In this document: piece by piece, positions 38,743 through 48,439 of the stretch
Numbering within the stretch: the first letter of the stretch is position 1
How the letters are laid out: each line of letters starts with the position of its first letter
NCBI RefSeq assembly: GCF_000013085.1
Contig: NC_007643.1
Coordinates: 2,985,501-3,049,500, forward strand
Reading direction: 5' to 3'
DNA: 64,000 bases
Source: Rhodospirillum rubrum ATCC 11170
GTDB lineage: Bacteria; Pseudomonadota; Alphaproteobacteria; Rhodospirillales; Rhodospirillaceae
Notes under the pieces: generated by a model
The model's input: the letters and a program-made list of their open reading frames with translations, nothing else
Told to the model about the DNA's origin: nothing
The model's database searches: none
Translations under genes and position numbers: made by a program

Positions 38743-41208
38743 ATGTCGATCCGCCTGAAAACAGCTCTGCTGTCGGGGATTCTCCTCGCCATTCTGGTCA
38801 GTGGACTGGGGGGCGTGTTGTGGACGGTTGTCCGCCCCGGCTTCCAGGACATCGAGCGGGCCAGGGCCGCCGACCACATGACCGCCCTGCTCGCCGCCAT
38901 CTCGGCTGATATCGACAGCATCGGCACCTTCATCCTCAGCTATTCTTCGTGGGATGAAACCTATGCCTTCGTGCGGACGGGCGATCCCACCTATGTCGCC
39001 AATAATCTCGCGGTGGAAGGGGCGAAAAACGCCCAGAGCCATTTCGCCCTGGTCCTCACCCCCAAGGGGCGGACGGTGTTTTCCAGGCTGTGGAACGACG
39101 ACTTCACCGCGACTCTGCCCCCTCCCGACGCCGCCGGCGGCGGCTTGCCCGCCAACCATCCGCTGATGGCGGCGCTCTCCCACCCCGAAGGCGTCCGCGG
39201 CCTTTTGCAAACCCCCCGGGGGCCGTTGGCGGTGGCGGCCCGGCCGATCCTGCCCAGCAACGAACACGGTCCGCCCCGCGGGGTCCTGGTGTTCGGCCGC
39301 TGGCTAACCCATGCGCTGAGCGACCACCCGCCGCTCCCCCACCTGTCCCCTCTCCGGCTGTGGCTGGCCCCGGCCCCGGGCGACGCGCCGGAAAACGTGC
39401 GGCGGCTGCTGGCCGCCGATGGCCCCGATCTGGAGATCGACGGCATCGGCGAGCCAACGTCCTTGGTCACCGCCGGCATCCGCCTTGTCGATCTGGAGGG
39501 GGCGCCCGTCGCCGCTCTCACCACCACGCTGGCCAAAACGGTTGAACCCCAAGGGGAGTCCATCATCCGCCTCGCCCTGGTGATCGCCGCCCTTGGCAGC
39601 CTGGGGGTGGTGGCCGTGGGGCTGGTGAGCAATCACCTGATGATCGTCGCCCCTCTGCGCCGCCTGGAAAGCCACATCACCACCCTGTCGCGCACCGGGG
39701 ATCTCGATACCCGTCTGGTGCTCGACCGCAAGGACGAAATCGGCCTGCTCGCCCGCGCCTTCGCCACCATGCAGGGCCGCATTCGCCATCTCGCCCATTA
39801 CGACCCCCTGACCGGCTTGCCCAACCGAACCCTGTTCACCATGCTTGGCGAAGGCGCCCTAGCCCGGCGGCGGGCCGATCGCAACGGCGGGGGTCGGCGG
39901 GTCGGCGTGGCGATCCTTGATCTCGATCGCCTGAACACCCTGACGATCGGCCTCGGGCAAGGCGGTAGCGAGCGGGCCCTGGTGGCGGTCGGCCGTCGGC
40001 TGGCCGCCCTGGCCGGTCCGGCCGATGTGGTGGCGCGCGGCGGGGATGGCCGCTTTCTCGTTCTGCTTGGCGATCTCGCGCCCGCTCAAGCCGGCTCGAT
40101 CGTCGAACGCGAGGCGGCCGAAAGGCTGGCCTCGGCTTTCGCCAAGCCTTTCACCCCCGACGATCTCGTCGGCGCGCCGCTTTCCCTGACGGCCAGCATC
40201 GGTCTCGCCCTTTTTCCCCAAGACGGCGAGACCCTGGAAACCCTGGTCACCCATGCCGAAGTCGCCGTCCATCAGGCCAAGCTCCTCGGGCGTAATAACT
40301 TCCAGTTCTTCGATGACACCCTCAATCGCCAAGCGCGCGAAATCCTCGCCCTGGAAAGCGCCCTTTACGAGGCTCTCGCCGACAACACCTTGTCGCTGTG
40401 TTTCCAGCCGCGGATCGATGCCGTGCGCGGCCACGCCATCGAGCTGAAGGCCCTGGCCCGCTGGGACCATCCCAGCCGCGATCTGATCGTCCTTGAGGAC
40501 GTCTTGCCCCTGATCAAACAGGACGGGCTTCTGGCCGAGATCGACCGCTGGATGAGCAACGCCGCCTGCCGCCAGATCCGTCAATGGCGCGATCAGGGCG
40601 TCAGCTTTCCGCCAATCGCCATCGCCCTGTCGGCCCGCCCCCTGACCGCCGGCGACCCGGGTTTGGCCCCGATCGCCGAAGCGATCGCCGCCAATGGCGT
40701 CGATCCCGGCGATCTCGCCGTCGAGATCGCCCAAAGCGCGATCAAAGGGCAATTTCCCGAAACCAAGGCTCCTGAAACCCAGGCTCCCGAAGACCGGCCC
40801 GCCGAGGAACTCCCCTGGCCCGACGGGCTGGCCGGCCTTGGGCTCGGCCTTGTCATCGATGTCGCCGACGCCGGCGTCGTCTCGCCCGCGCTCTTGCGCC
40901 GTTTCCCGCTGACCCGGCTGACGATCGGCGCCGCCCTGGTCGCCAAACTGCCCGATTGCCGCGAAAGCCGCGCCCTCGTCCGCGCCCTGATCGCCCTGGC
41001 CGATGAACTCGATCTCGAGTGTCTGGCCGAAGGGGTGGAGCGCGGCGATCAGGCCGACTGGCTGCTGGCGGCGGGCTGCCGCCTTCAACAGGGCCTTTTT
41101 CACGCCCGCCCCCAGGATCAGACGGTCATCTTGCGCTGGCTTGGCCAGACGCCGCCGCGCGGCCTCTCCTCCCCCGGCCCCCGGGACCGCAAACAGGACG
41201 GCGTTTGA
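38743..41208 (+). CDS. CHASE4-GGDEF-EAL protein with degenerate active sites
   Basis: 821 residues. N-terminal membrane helix, CHASE4-like periplasmic domain with SYSSWDETYAFV, second membrane helix (about 275-300), HAMP (APLRRLESHITTLSRTGDLD), GGDEF domain (YDPLTGLPNR) and EAL domain. The expected GGDEF site reads GGDGR. In the EAL domain EAL reads KAL (IELKALARW), and the DDFGTG loop reads DVADAG, while AEGVE survives. Both enzymatic activities are therefore probably lost, leaving a possible c-di-GMP/GTP-binding or scaffold role. It precedes a LuxR-type response regulator on the same strand. Confidence 0.85.
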   Translation: MSIRLKTALLSGILLAILVSGLGGVLWTVVRPGFQDIERARAADHMTALLAAISADIDSIGTFILSYSSWDETYAFVRTGDPTYVANNLAVEGAKNAQSHFALVLTPKGRTVFSRLWNDDFTATLPPPDAAGGGLPANHPLMAALSHPEGVRGLLQTPRGPLAVAARPILPSNEHGPPRGVLVFGRWLTHALSDHPPLPHLSPLRLWLAPAPGDAPENVRRLLAADGPDLEIDGIGEPTSLVTAGIRLVDLEGAPVAALTTTLAKTVEPQGESIIRLALVIAALGSLGVVAVGLVSNHLMIVAPLRRLESHITTLSRTGDLDTRLVLDRKDEIGLLARAFATMQGRIRHLAHYDPLTGLPNRTLFTMLGEGALARRRADRNGGGRRVGVAILDLDRLNTLTIGLGQGGSERALVAVGRRLAALAGPADVVARGGDGRFLVLLGDLAPAQAGSIVEREAAERLASAFAKPFTPDDLVGAPLSLTASIGLALFPQDGETLETLVTHAEVAVHQAKLLGRNNFQFFDDTLNRQAREILALESALYEALADNTLSLCFQPRIDAVRGHAIELKALARWDHPSRDLIVLEDVLPLIKQDGLLAEIDRWMSNAACRQIRQWRDQGVSFPPIAIALSARPLTAGDPGLAPIAEAIAANGVDPGDLAVEIAQSAIKGQFPETKAPETQAPEDRPAEELPWPDGLAGLGLGLVIDVADAGVVSPALLRRFPLTRLTIGAALVAKLPDCRESRALVRALIALADELDLECLAEGVERGDQADWLLAAGCRLQQGLFHARPQDQTVILRWLGQTPPRGLSSPGPRDRKQDGV

Positions 41209-41475
41209 CGCGGGGGAAGGTTGCGTGTGGGCCCCCTTCTCCGCACCCGGGGAATGCCCTATCAAGAAGCCAAGGCAAAGCGGTTCGCTCCCCCTTCCCC
41301 CAGGGATCACCGACGGCCCCTTAGACCCGGGCTCGACCGGCTTTCGCGCCGTCGGGCCCCCATAAGGAAACGTCCCCTTAAGGGAAACCCCGGATGGTGC
41401 CGGTTTTCCGCCCCATTCCTTGCCGGTGGCTCCCCCCCGCCGCGGTTTCCCAGATTCGAACGGAGCACGACTCCC

Positions 41476-42156
41476 ATGCGCGTCTTGTTAGCCGACGACC
41501 ATTCGATCATCCGCAACGCCCTGAAGTTCATCCTTCAGGACCTGGAAGCCGAGGTGACGTTCGAGGAGGCCCGGGAATATCCGTCGCTGGAAGATCGGCT
41601 GGCGGCCGAAGGGCCGCCGCTCGACATGGTGGTGATGGACCTGCAGATGCCCGGTTACGAGGGTCTGGCGCAGATCCGCCGCATCGTCGAGCGCGCCGCC
41701 CCAACCCCGATCGCCGTCTTCTCGATGATGGAGGCGGTCGAGGATATGCGGGCGGTGCTGCGCCAGGGAGTGCGGGCCTTCATCCCCAAATCCACCGATG
41801 AGGCCCTGATCGGCACCCTGCTCAAACTGGTGGCCGGCGGCGGCACCTATGTTCCCGCCCAGGTCAGCGGCATCTCCGACTGCCGCTTCCCGCCCCCGCT
41901 CAAGGTCGTCCTCGCCACCGATATCCGAACCATCGGCGAAGACTTCGACGACAATCCCCGGCTCAGCGACCTCACCCGTCGCCAGCGCGAGGTCCTGGCC
42001 CTGATGAGCCAGGGGCTGTCCAATCTGGAGATCGGCAACCGTCTGGGTCTTAATCTGTCAACGGTGAAAACCCATGTCACCGGGATCTTGAAGGCGCTTG
42101 ACGCCGGCAACCGCACCCAGGCGGTGCTCATGGCCCGCGGCCTCGACCACGGGTGA
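41476..42156 (+). CDS. NarL/LuxR-type response regulator
   Basis: 226 residues: receiver domain (LLADDHSIIRNALKFILQDL; phosphoacceptor Asp in VVMDLQMP; Lys in FIPKST) and a LuxR helix-turn-helix at the C-terminus (LTRRQREVLALMSQGLSNLE, STVKTHVTGILKALDAGNR). The linker between the two is longer than usual, about 30 residues. The start ATG at 41476 begins the receiver fold directly. No histidine kinase is adjacent; its partner may be the kinase at 45046-47040 or elsewhere. Confidence 0.92.
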   Translation: MRVLLADDHSIIRNALKFILQDLEAEVTFEEAREYPSLEDRLAAEGPPLDMVVMDLQMPGYEGLAQIRRIVERAAPTPIAVFSMMEAVEDMRAVLRQGVRAFIPKSTDEALIGTLLKLVAGGGTYVPAQVSGISDCRFPPPLKVVLATDIRTIGEDFDDNPRLSDLTRRQREVLALMSQGLSNLEIGNRLGLNLSTVKTHVTGILKALDAGNRTQAVLMARGLDHG

Positions 42157-42177
42157 GACGGGTCCGCAGATTTTCGC

Positions 42178-44214
42178 TCAAGACGCCGAGGGGAAGGCCC
42201 GTGCGGTCCGATAGGCGTCGACGAAGCGGAGGAAGTCGGCCTCGGGCAGCGGCTTTTCGATCAGGAAGCCCTGGATCATGTCGCAGCCATTGTCGCGCAG
42301 CCAGGCCAATTGCCCCTCGGTCTCGATCCCCTCGGCCACCGTGCGCAGTCCCATCTGGCCGGCAAGCCCGATGATCATGCGCGGGATCGAGCTTTCCTCG
42401 GGCAGATCGCTGACGAAACTGCGGTCGATCTTGAGGATATCGATGGGCAGGTTCTTCAGATAGGCCAGCGAGGAATACCCCGTGCCAAAGTCATCGATCG
42501 ACAGGCGAACGCCATGGCTGCGCATCTCGCGCAGCAGATGGGCGCTGACCTCGATGCTGCTCATCAGGGCGCTTTCGGTCACTTCGACTTCCAGCAGTTC
42601 GGGATCGGCGCCGCTCGCCTGGATGATATCGAGGAAATCGTCGATGAACCGCTCGTCCTTGAGCTGGCGCACCGAGACATTGATGGCGATCGGCACCGCG
42701 CCGGCGTGGCGGCGCCAGCGCCGTTGCGCCTGACAGGCCTCGCGCAGCACCCATAGCCCGATGTCATAGATCATGCCGGTTTCCTCGGCGATCGAGATGA
42801 AGCGGCCCGGCGGCACCAAATCTCCGTTCAAGTCCCAGCGGATCAAGGCCTCGCAGCCGCTGATACGGTTCGAGCGCAGATCAAGCTTGGGCTGATAGTG
42901 CAAAACGAATTGGCCCTTTTCGATCGCCGAGCGCAAGGACGCCTCGGTCCGCAGCCGCACCAGGGCGTTCTCGGTCATCGAGCGGTCGAAGAACGCCCAT
43001 TGGCCCGGCCCGCTCGCCTTGACCGCATACATCGCCGTATCGGCATTGCGCAACAGCCCCTGGGGGGTGGCACCATCGACCGGATAACAGGCGATGCCGA
43101 CCGAGGTGCTTGAATGGACCAGGGTGCCATCGACCTCGATGGGCCGTTTGACCGTGGTGATCAGCCGGCGGGCGATGCGGGCCAGATCGTCTTCGCGCTC
43201 ATAGCGGTCAATGAGAACGACGAACTCGTCGCCGCCCAACCGCCCCACCGCCCCCAGGCCGGCGACCACCGCGTCGAACCGCCGTCCGATGTCCTTGAGG
43301 ATGAGATCACCCGCCTCGTGTCCCAGGCTGTCGTTGACGTGCTTGAACATGTCGAGATCAAGAAACATCACCGCGCAGCGGCCACCGTCCAGGGCGACCC
43401 GGTTGATCGTCGCGTCCATCATCTCAAGGATCAGGCTGCGGTTGGGCAGATCGGTCAGCGGATCGCGGGTGGCCAACAGCCGCAGTTCCCCCTGCACCTC
43501 GGCCAGCCGGCCCAACAGATGATTGAGCCGGTTGGTCATGCGGCCGATTTCATTGCGTTGATGGGCGCGGGGAACGGTCAAAACCGTGGCGGCGGGATCT
43601 TCGGGATCAACATCGGCGACGCCGCGGGCAACGCGGATGATCGGCCGCGAGATGAACAGGTGGAAGACGATGCTGGTGGTCAGGGCCACCACCAGCACGA
43701 TGACCAGAATGCCAAGCACCTGATCGGCCAGTCGATCGGCGATCCCCCGGATGAAATGGTCCTTATCGAAGGTGATAAAGACGAAGCCGACGACCATCCC
43801 CTGGTAATGGTCGTCGGTCGGGCTCGAAAAGCGCAGATCAAGGGTCATCTCGCTTTTCAGATCGACCAGCCAACCCAGATAGCTTTCCCATAGGGAGGGC
43901 GCGACGACCGGCTGGGCGCTTTGGCCATCGGCGAAAACCCGGCCATTGGAATCGATGACGTGAATGGAGCGAATGGGATTGGCGCGCAGCGCATCGCTGA
44001 TGATGGCCTTGGCGGTTTCCGCATCGAAATTCCACAGGGCGTTCGACAACCCCGATTGCAAGGACGAGGCCGTCCGATCGCGCAAGATCAGATAATCGCG
44101 GTCGGCGGCGCTGGCCAGCCAGACCGTTTGCATGCCCAGAAATCCCAAAGACACCGCAAGGCTAAGCAGGGAGACCCGCAAAGCCTGCTGAACGGCGAGA
44201 AATTTTCCGAGCAC
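42178..44214 (-). CDS. Bifunctional GGDEF-EAL membrane protein
   Basis: 678 residues from a GTG with GGGAGAA four bases upstream; a longer frame to 44301 is less likely. Helix 1 (about 10-30), a periplasmic domain of ~120 residues, helix 2 (about 175-200), a HAMP-like linker, GGDEF (active site GGDEF, no RxxD I-site) and EAL (CEALIRW, DDFGTGYSSLAYLKNLPIDI, TVAEGIET) domains. All EAL metal-binding motifs appear intact, so it should degrade c-di-GMP; the GGDEF may be active or bind GTP to stimulate the EAL domain. Convergent with the response-regulator gene, 21 bp away. Confidence 0.9.
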   Translation of the reverse strand: MLGKFLAVQQALRVSLLSLAVSLGFLGMQTVWLASAADRDYLILRDRTASSLQSGLSNALWNFDAETAKAIISDALRANPIRSIHVIDSNGRVFADGQSAQPVVAPSLWESYLGWLVDLKSEMTLDLRFSSPTDDHYQGMVVGFVFITFDKDHFIRGIADRLADQVLGILVIVLVVALTTSIVFHLFISRPIIRVARGVADVDPEDPAATVLTVPRAHQRNEIGRMTNRLNHLLGRLAEVQGELRLLATRDPLTDLPNRSLILEMMDATINRVALDGGRCAVMFLDLDMFKHVNDSLGHEAGDLILKDIGRRFDAVVAGLGAVGRLGGDEFVVLIDRYEREDDLARIARRLITTVKRPIEVDGTLVHSSTSVGIACYPVDGATPQGLLRNADTAMYAVKASGPGQWAFFDRSMTENALVRLRTEASLRSAIEKGQFVLHYQPKLDLRSNRISGCEALIRWDLNGDLVPPGRFISIAEETGMIYDIGLWVLREACQAQRRWRRHAGAVPIAINVSVRQLKDERFIDDFLDIIQASGADPELLEVEVTESALMSSIEVSAHLLREMRSHGVRLSIDDFGTGYSSLAYLKNLPIDILKIDRSFVSDLPEESSIPRMIIGLAGQMGLRTVAEGIETEGQLAWLRDNGCDMIQGFLIEKPLPEADFLRFVDAYRTARAFPSAS

Positions 44215-44351
44215 CGGTTCTCCCCCGTCTGTGTCAAAGATCCCTGGATTTCCCCCGACCGCGCGCACCGACCCCGCGACGCGGATCAGGCGCCACCACA
44301 AGCCCCACTCTAACTGATTTTCTTAACCCACCCCAACAATTCGTCTAGATC

Positions 44352-44370
44352 GGCGGAAAGATCATCCGCC
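44352..44370. terminator. Candidate hairpin downstream of gmhA
   Basis: GGCGGA and TCCGCC form a perfect 6-bp stem with a 7-base loop, 13 bp after the isomerase stop codon. There is no T-run, so termination would be weak or factor-assisted. Confidence 0.35.
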
Positions 44371-44382
44371 CTCCCCTCGGCC

Positions 44383-44949
44383 TCACGAGCATAAGGCGTC
44401 CTCGACCAAACCGCACAGCAGGTGGCCAACGGCGATATGCATCTGCTGGATCTGCGGCGTCTGCGTCGAGGGAACCCTGATGCACAGATCGCAGACCTCG
44501 GCCATCTTGCCGCCCCCCGCCCCGGTCAGACCGATGACCGAAACGCCCTTTTCCCGCGCCGCCTCGATCGCCTTCAGCACATTGGCGCTGTTGCCGCTGG
44601 TCGACAGGGCGACCAGCACATCGCCGGGACGGCCATGGGCGCTGACTTGACGCGAAAAGATATGATCGAAGCCGTAATCATTGCCGACGGCGGTAAGGGT
44701 CGAGGTGTTGGTGGTCAGCGCCATCCCGGGCAACGGCGCCCGTTCCTTCAGATAGCGGCCCTCCAGTTCCGCTGCCAGATGCTGGGCATCGGCGGCCGAC
44801 CCGCCATTGCCGCAGAACATCACCTTGCCGCCGGCGCGCAGGCTGGCCGTCACCACCCCCGCCGCCTCGGCGATGGCCGGCGCGCAGTCCCCCAGGCGGA
44901 TGAAACAATCGGCGGCGGTCTGACAAAAAGCCCTGATCTCGTCTTCCAC
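44383..44949 (-). CDS. gmhA: Sedoheptulose-7-phosphate isomerase GmhA (SIS family)
   Basis: 188 residues, full length for GmhA, which makes D-glycero-D-manno-heptose 7-phosphate for LPS core or other heptosides. Motifs include MFCGNGGSAADAQHLAAELE, LSTSGNSANVLKAIEAA and the C-terminal QQMHIAVGHLLCGLVE. It stands alone, without other heptose genes nearby. It is transcribed on the same strand as the kinase gene upstream and separated from it by about 96 bp. Confidence 0.9.
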   Translation of the reverse strand: MEDEIRAFCQTAADCFIRLGDCAPAIAEAAGVVTASLRAGGKVMFCGNGGSAADAQHLAAELEGRYLKERAPLPGMALTTNTSTLTAVGNDYGFDHIFSRQVSAHGRPGDVLVALSTSGNSANVLKAIEAAREKGVSVIGLTGAGGGKMAEVCDLCIRVPSTQTPQIQQMHIAVGHLLCGLVEDALCS

Positions 44950-45045
44950 GGTCTGGTCCCATAAGCAGGTGTGGCAAAGCCATTTCTGATACCCGCCCGG
45001 CCGGTCCTTGACCAGTCCTCATCACTCAAAGGCGCCTTGCCGCTG

Positions 45046-47040
45046 TCAATGGGCGCGGTTCCAGCCGGCGGCGTGGGGGCCGTCGGCGGGGGCCATCAGT
45101 GTGAAAGATACGGTGGTTCCCCGGCCCGGAACCGACCGCAGCCGGATATCGCCGCCATGGCGCTCGACGATGCGCCGACAGACGGCCAAACCCAGGCCGG
45201 TCCCGGCATAGGTGCCGGCGCTATGGAGACGACGGAACAGATCGAAGACCTGGGCATGGTAGGCCTCGGCGATGCCGATGCCGTTGTCGCCAACGCTGAT
45301 CCGCCAACAGCCATCGACGTCGCGCAAAGCCGAAATCCGCAGTTCGGGGGGGCGATCGGGGTTGCGGAATTTCAGGGCGTTGTCGAGAAGATGGGTGAAC
45401 AAAAGCCGCAATTGGCCGCGGTCGGCCGAGACCACCGGCAGCACCTCCACCCGCACACAGGCCCCCGCCGCCGCGATTTGGGGTTCAAGCTCGGCGATAA
45501 CCTCGGCCACCACCTCGTCAAGCACCACCACCGTCCGCTCCAATTGCGCGCGATCAAGGCGCGAGTATTCCAAAAGCCCCTCGATCTGGTCGCGCATCCG
45601 CCCGGCGCCGCCAACCACGAAGGAAAAGAACTCGGCAACCTCGGGATCGATATCGGGCCCCAGGCGGCGTTCGATCAGTTGGATGAAGCCGGCGATCGAT
45701 CGCAGGGGTTCTTGCAGGTCGTGCGAGGCGATGAAGGCGAAGCGCTCGAGTTCGCGGTTGGAGCGCTGAAGCTCGACCCCGCGTTCGGCCAGCCGGCTCA
45801 AGGCGTCGCGGCGTTGTTCGACCATGCGGTTGGCCGAGGCGGCGAGATCGCGGTATTCCAGGAACTCCATGGCGGCCGGATCGATCTCTCCCCGGCCCTG
45901 GGCAGCCTCGTCAAGAAACGCCAGAAAGCGGCGGTGGCTGGCTTCCAGGCGGCGACGCACCCGCAGCAAGCCCCAGGTGATCGTCAGCCCGGCCAGGCCG
46001 ATCAAGGCGATGCCGCCCAGAACCTCCCAGGCCAGGGCCGTGCGCATCACGCCAAGCCGGTTATTAGCCAGGGCGTCGATATCATCAAGCATCACCCCGG
46101 TGCCGACATACCATCGCCAATCGGCGATCGCCGCCACATACGAGAGTTTCCGGGCATTGACCCGGGAGCCGTAGGGCGCCCGATACTCGACGAACCCCGG
46201 GCGACCGCTGCGCGCCTGATCGATCAGCAGCGCCACTGGCTTGACCCCGTCGCTATCGGTCAGCTCGCGCTGATCGCGGCCCTGCCCCGGACCAAGCAGG
46301 GCCACCCCTTCCCAGGTGCCGACGAAAATATCGCCAACCCCGCCATTTTCCGCGGCCAGGGTTTCCAGCGCGGCGCGCTGAAGCGCCGCCTCTCCGGCCT
46401 CGACCAACCGCCATGAGCCGATAACCCACTCAAAGGGGGCGAAGGCCTCGACGTAATAAATCCGCCGCGCCGCGCCCTCGCCGCTTCCCAGATATCCGCC
46501 GCCCCCGCGGGCGAGCGCCCAAAGCTCGGCCACCAGCGCCGCCGAAGGGGGCGGCGATCCGGCCGGCGATCCCCCTGCGGCGTCAAGAACGAACAGACCC
46601 CGGTCCTCCGCGCCCGCGTCAAACGCCTGAAGGGCATTGGCGATCAGCCCCGGCGCCCCCGCCGCTCCCGGGCGCGGGGGGGAAGCCGACAGGGGCGAAG
46701 ACGGCGCCTTGCCATAACGGTTAAGCAAATGGTTGGCCAGACTCCGCGCCTGGATGACTTCGGCCTTGAGCGCGTCAAGGCGCTCCCGCTCGGCTTGGGC
46801 GCGCAAGCCGCCAACCACGCGCAACGCCCGTTCCACCGTGCCGCGCAAAGCCTGTTGGCGTTCGATCAACAGGCTCGAGCGCAGAATATCGGCGCTGATC
46901 GCCATATCCTGGGCGCGGCCGATCCCCCACAAAACCGAGAGCATGAGCAAAAAAATCAGCGAGGCGCCAACGGTGGTCAGGCTGAGGACCTGGATCAGAC
47001 TGCGCGTGGGCGGGGCGTGGTCCCGGCGAACCTTGATCAT
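45046..47040 (-). CDS. Cache-domain sensor histidine kinase
   Basis: 664 residues. Membrane helix (about 18-42), a periplasmic region of ~250 residues with a Cache-like segment near its end (VEYRAPYGSRVNARKLSYVA, then DWRWYVGTGVMLDDI), second helix (about 325-350), then HisKA with FIASHDLQEPLRSIAGFIQL (His phosphoacceptor) and HATPase_c (N box HLLDNALKFRN; G boxes DNGIGI and GTGLGLAVCRR). A typical bacteriophytochrome-type/FlhK-like HisKA. The ligand is probably a small organic molecule. No response regulator is directly adjacent. Confidence 0.9.
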   Translation of the reverse strand: MIKVRRDHAPPTRSLIQVLSLTTVGASLIFLLMLSVLWGIGRAQDMAISADILRSSLLIERQQALRGTVERALRVVGGLRAQAERERLDALKAEVIQARSLANHLLNRYGKAPSSPLSASPPRPGAAGAPGLIANALQAFDAGAEDRGLFVLDAAGGSPAGSPPPSAALVAELWALARGGGGYLGSGEGAARRIYYVEAFAPFEWVIGSWRLVEAGEAALQRAALETLAAENGGVGDIFVGTWEGVALLGPGQGRDQRELTDSDGVKPVALLIDQARSGRPGFVEYRAPYGSRVNARKLSYVAAIADWRWYVGTGVMLDDIDALANNRLGVMRTALAWEVLGGIALIGLAGLTITWGLLRVRRRLEASHRRFLAFLDEAAQGRGEIDPAAMEFLEYRDLAASANRMVEQRRDALSRLAERGVELQRSNRELERFAFIASHDLQEPLRSIAGFIQLIERRLGPDIDPEVAEFFSFVVGGAGRMRDQIEGLLEYSRLDRAQLERTVVVLDEVVAEVIAELEPQIAAAGACVRVEVLPVVSADRGQLRLLFTHLLDNALKFRNPDRPPELRISALRDVDGCWRISVGDNGIGIAEAYHAQVFDLFRRLHSAGTYAGTGLGLAVCRRIVERHGGDIRLRSVPGRGTTVSFTLMAPADGPHAAGWNRAH

Positions 47041-47280
47041 TCAAATACCCCAACGCGGCCCGTCGGATCCCCGCGATCCCGCCACCACGCGTTTTTCCCG
47101 CCCATGCTATCTCAAAAGGCCGGCACCAGAAAATTCGTCTGTCGGAAATTCGCCCGCCCCCTGACTCAAGGGGCGTTTGAAAAATCGACCGGGCGGCGTG
47201 CCAGATCGGAAATCGGCCGATCGCGTTGACAAGTGAGGGATCCCACCCGATGGTAGAGGGAAGCGGATCGGGGTGAGGAA

Positions 47281-47820
47281 ATGACAGCCGGAATCGACAG
47301 AGACACCATTGAAAACCTGCTGATAAATCTTGGTCAGCACCTTTCGAAACCAACCCAACTTTGTGTGATCGGCAGTAGCGCCGCCCTCATCGCCGGGCAG
47401 GCTGAACGTCAGACACTCGATATTGATGTTTGGAACCCCAAGTCTGATTTCGATGTCGGCGACCTGAAGAGGGCCTGCGAGAACTCCGGCGTGCTCTATG
47501 ACCCCAAAGGCGAAATCGACCCCACCGCCCTGTATCTTCAGGTCATCCGTCCGGGGATCGTATCATTGCCGATGGACTTTCCGGTCGAGACGCTTGGCAG
47601 ATATGGCAATCTGACCCTTGTCATGCCGCCGCCGGATTTGATCGTCGCGGCCAAACTCTCCCGGGGAGAGGATCGCGACCTCGAAGATGCGGTATGGTGG
47701 GTCCGAGGCAGAGGTCTCACCGAGCACCGAATCGAAGCGGCGATCGATCAGCTGCCAAATGACTTCGACCGAGAGACGGCCAAAGAGAACATGGTCTTTA
47801 TCAAACTTGCGACCAAGTAG
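47281..47820 (+). CDS. Nucleotidyltransferase-like (DUF6036 type) protein
   Basis: 179 residues. CVIGSSAALIAGQAERQTLDIDVW contains the G-S and DxD-like pattern of a minimal nucleotidyltransferase fold, and the remainder (PDLIVAAKLSRGEDRDLEDA) fits DUF6036/AbiEii-like proteins, several of which belong to toxin-antitoxin or abortive-infection modules. GAGGAA directly precedes the ATG. It is followed eight bases later by a small ORF in the same direction. Enzymatic activity is not proven by the sequence. Confidence 0.7.
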   Translation: MTAGIDRDTIENLLINLGQHLSKPTQLCVIGSSAALIAGQAERQTLDIDVWNPKSDFDVGDLKRACENSGVLYDPKGEIDPTALYLQVIRPGIVSLPMDFPVETLGRYGNLTLVMPPPDLIVAAKLSRGEDRDLEDAVWWVRGRGLTEHRIEAAIDQLPNDFDRETAKENMVFIKLATK

Positions 47821-47828
47821 CCAAGATC

Positions 47829-48116
47829 ATGAGACGATCGAAGCGCACCCTTCATGTCGAAGCCATGAACACTCTTTTAAACAACGAGATTATTTCCGTT
47901 ATAAAAAATCATGATTGGGAATTGCTTGAAGAAGTGGCGAGACTCGCCGCGAAAGACGCCCCCCTTGACATGGCCGCCACCGATCCGGCCATGTTCATTA
48001 CCTTGAGAAATGCGATTACCCGATTCCATGTGAAGGGCTGGTCGCAGATGACCCCTGAGCGGGTCCATCTTATCGCCAAGGGTCTTGCCGAGCCCCCCCT
48101 TCTGCCTATGGGCTAA
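47829..48116 (+). CDS. Small partner protein of unknown function
   Basis: 95 residues (MRRSKRTLHVEAMNTLLNNE...), moderately AT-rich relative to neighbours. The central helix IKNHDWELLEEVARLAAKDA and the segment AITRFHVKGWSQMTPERVHL look like a folded small protein, but I recognise no family. The eight-base gap to the nucleotidyltransferase-like gene suggests an operon and perhaps a two-component module. Confidence 0.55.
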   Translation: MRRSKRTLHVEAMNTLLNNEIISVIKNHDWELLEEVARLAAKDAPLDMAATDPAMFITLRNAITRFHVKGWSQMTPERVHLIAKGLAEPPLLPMG

Positions 48117-48439
48117 GTCCGCGGACGAAAGCCCGCCGCGATCCCGCGACAGGATCCGGGGTCGCCACCAAAAAAAATCGGGGCTCCCGCAGACTCCGCC
48201 CATCAGGCCGAGCCCGCGGAAACCCCGTTTCTTGGACGTTTCCTCCCGGGATCGGGCGACCCTTGGGTCGGCACGCCGAAGCCTGCCTTCCAGGTCGTCC
48301 TCCATTACCTGAACCATACCATAGGGCGATTTATCCGGGTAGGATAATTCTATCTTGCGTTGCACCAATTCGACAGGCACCGGAATTCCCGCCGCGTTCG
48401 AGCGGTGAGCGGGAAATCCGCTCCCCGTTCACCGCTTTA
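48117..48439. other. Interval between small ORF and IS copy A
   Basis: About 320 bp. On the minus strand a GTG at 48380 opens ~36 residues (MPVELVQRKIELSYPDKSPY...) that look protein-like, but the frame then runs into low-quality sequence and antisense to the upstream gene. It may be the 5' end of a broken gene. Otherwise I see nothing. Confidence 0.3.

Noticed and set aside
48200-48380. Minus-strand frame starting at a GTG at 48380 with a protein-like first 36 residues
   Set aside because: The frame soon becomes low-complexity and runs antisense through the 95-residue gene; no family match. Possibly a fragment, but not supported as a gene.
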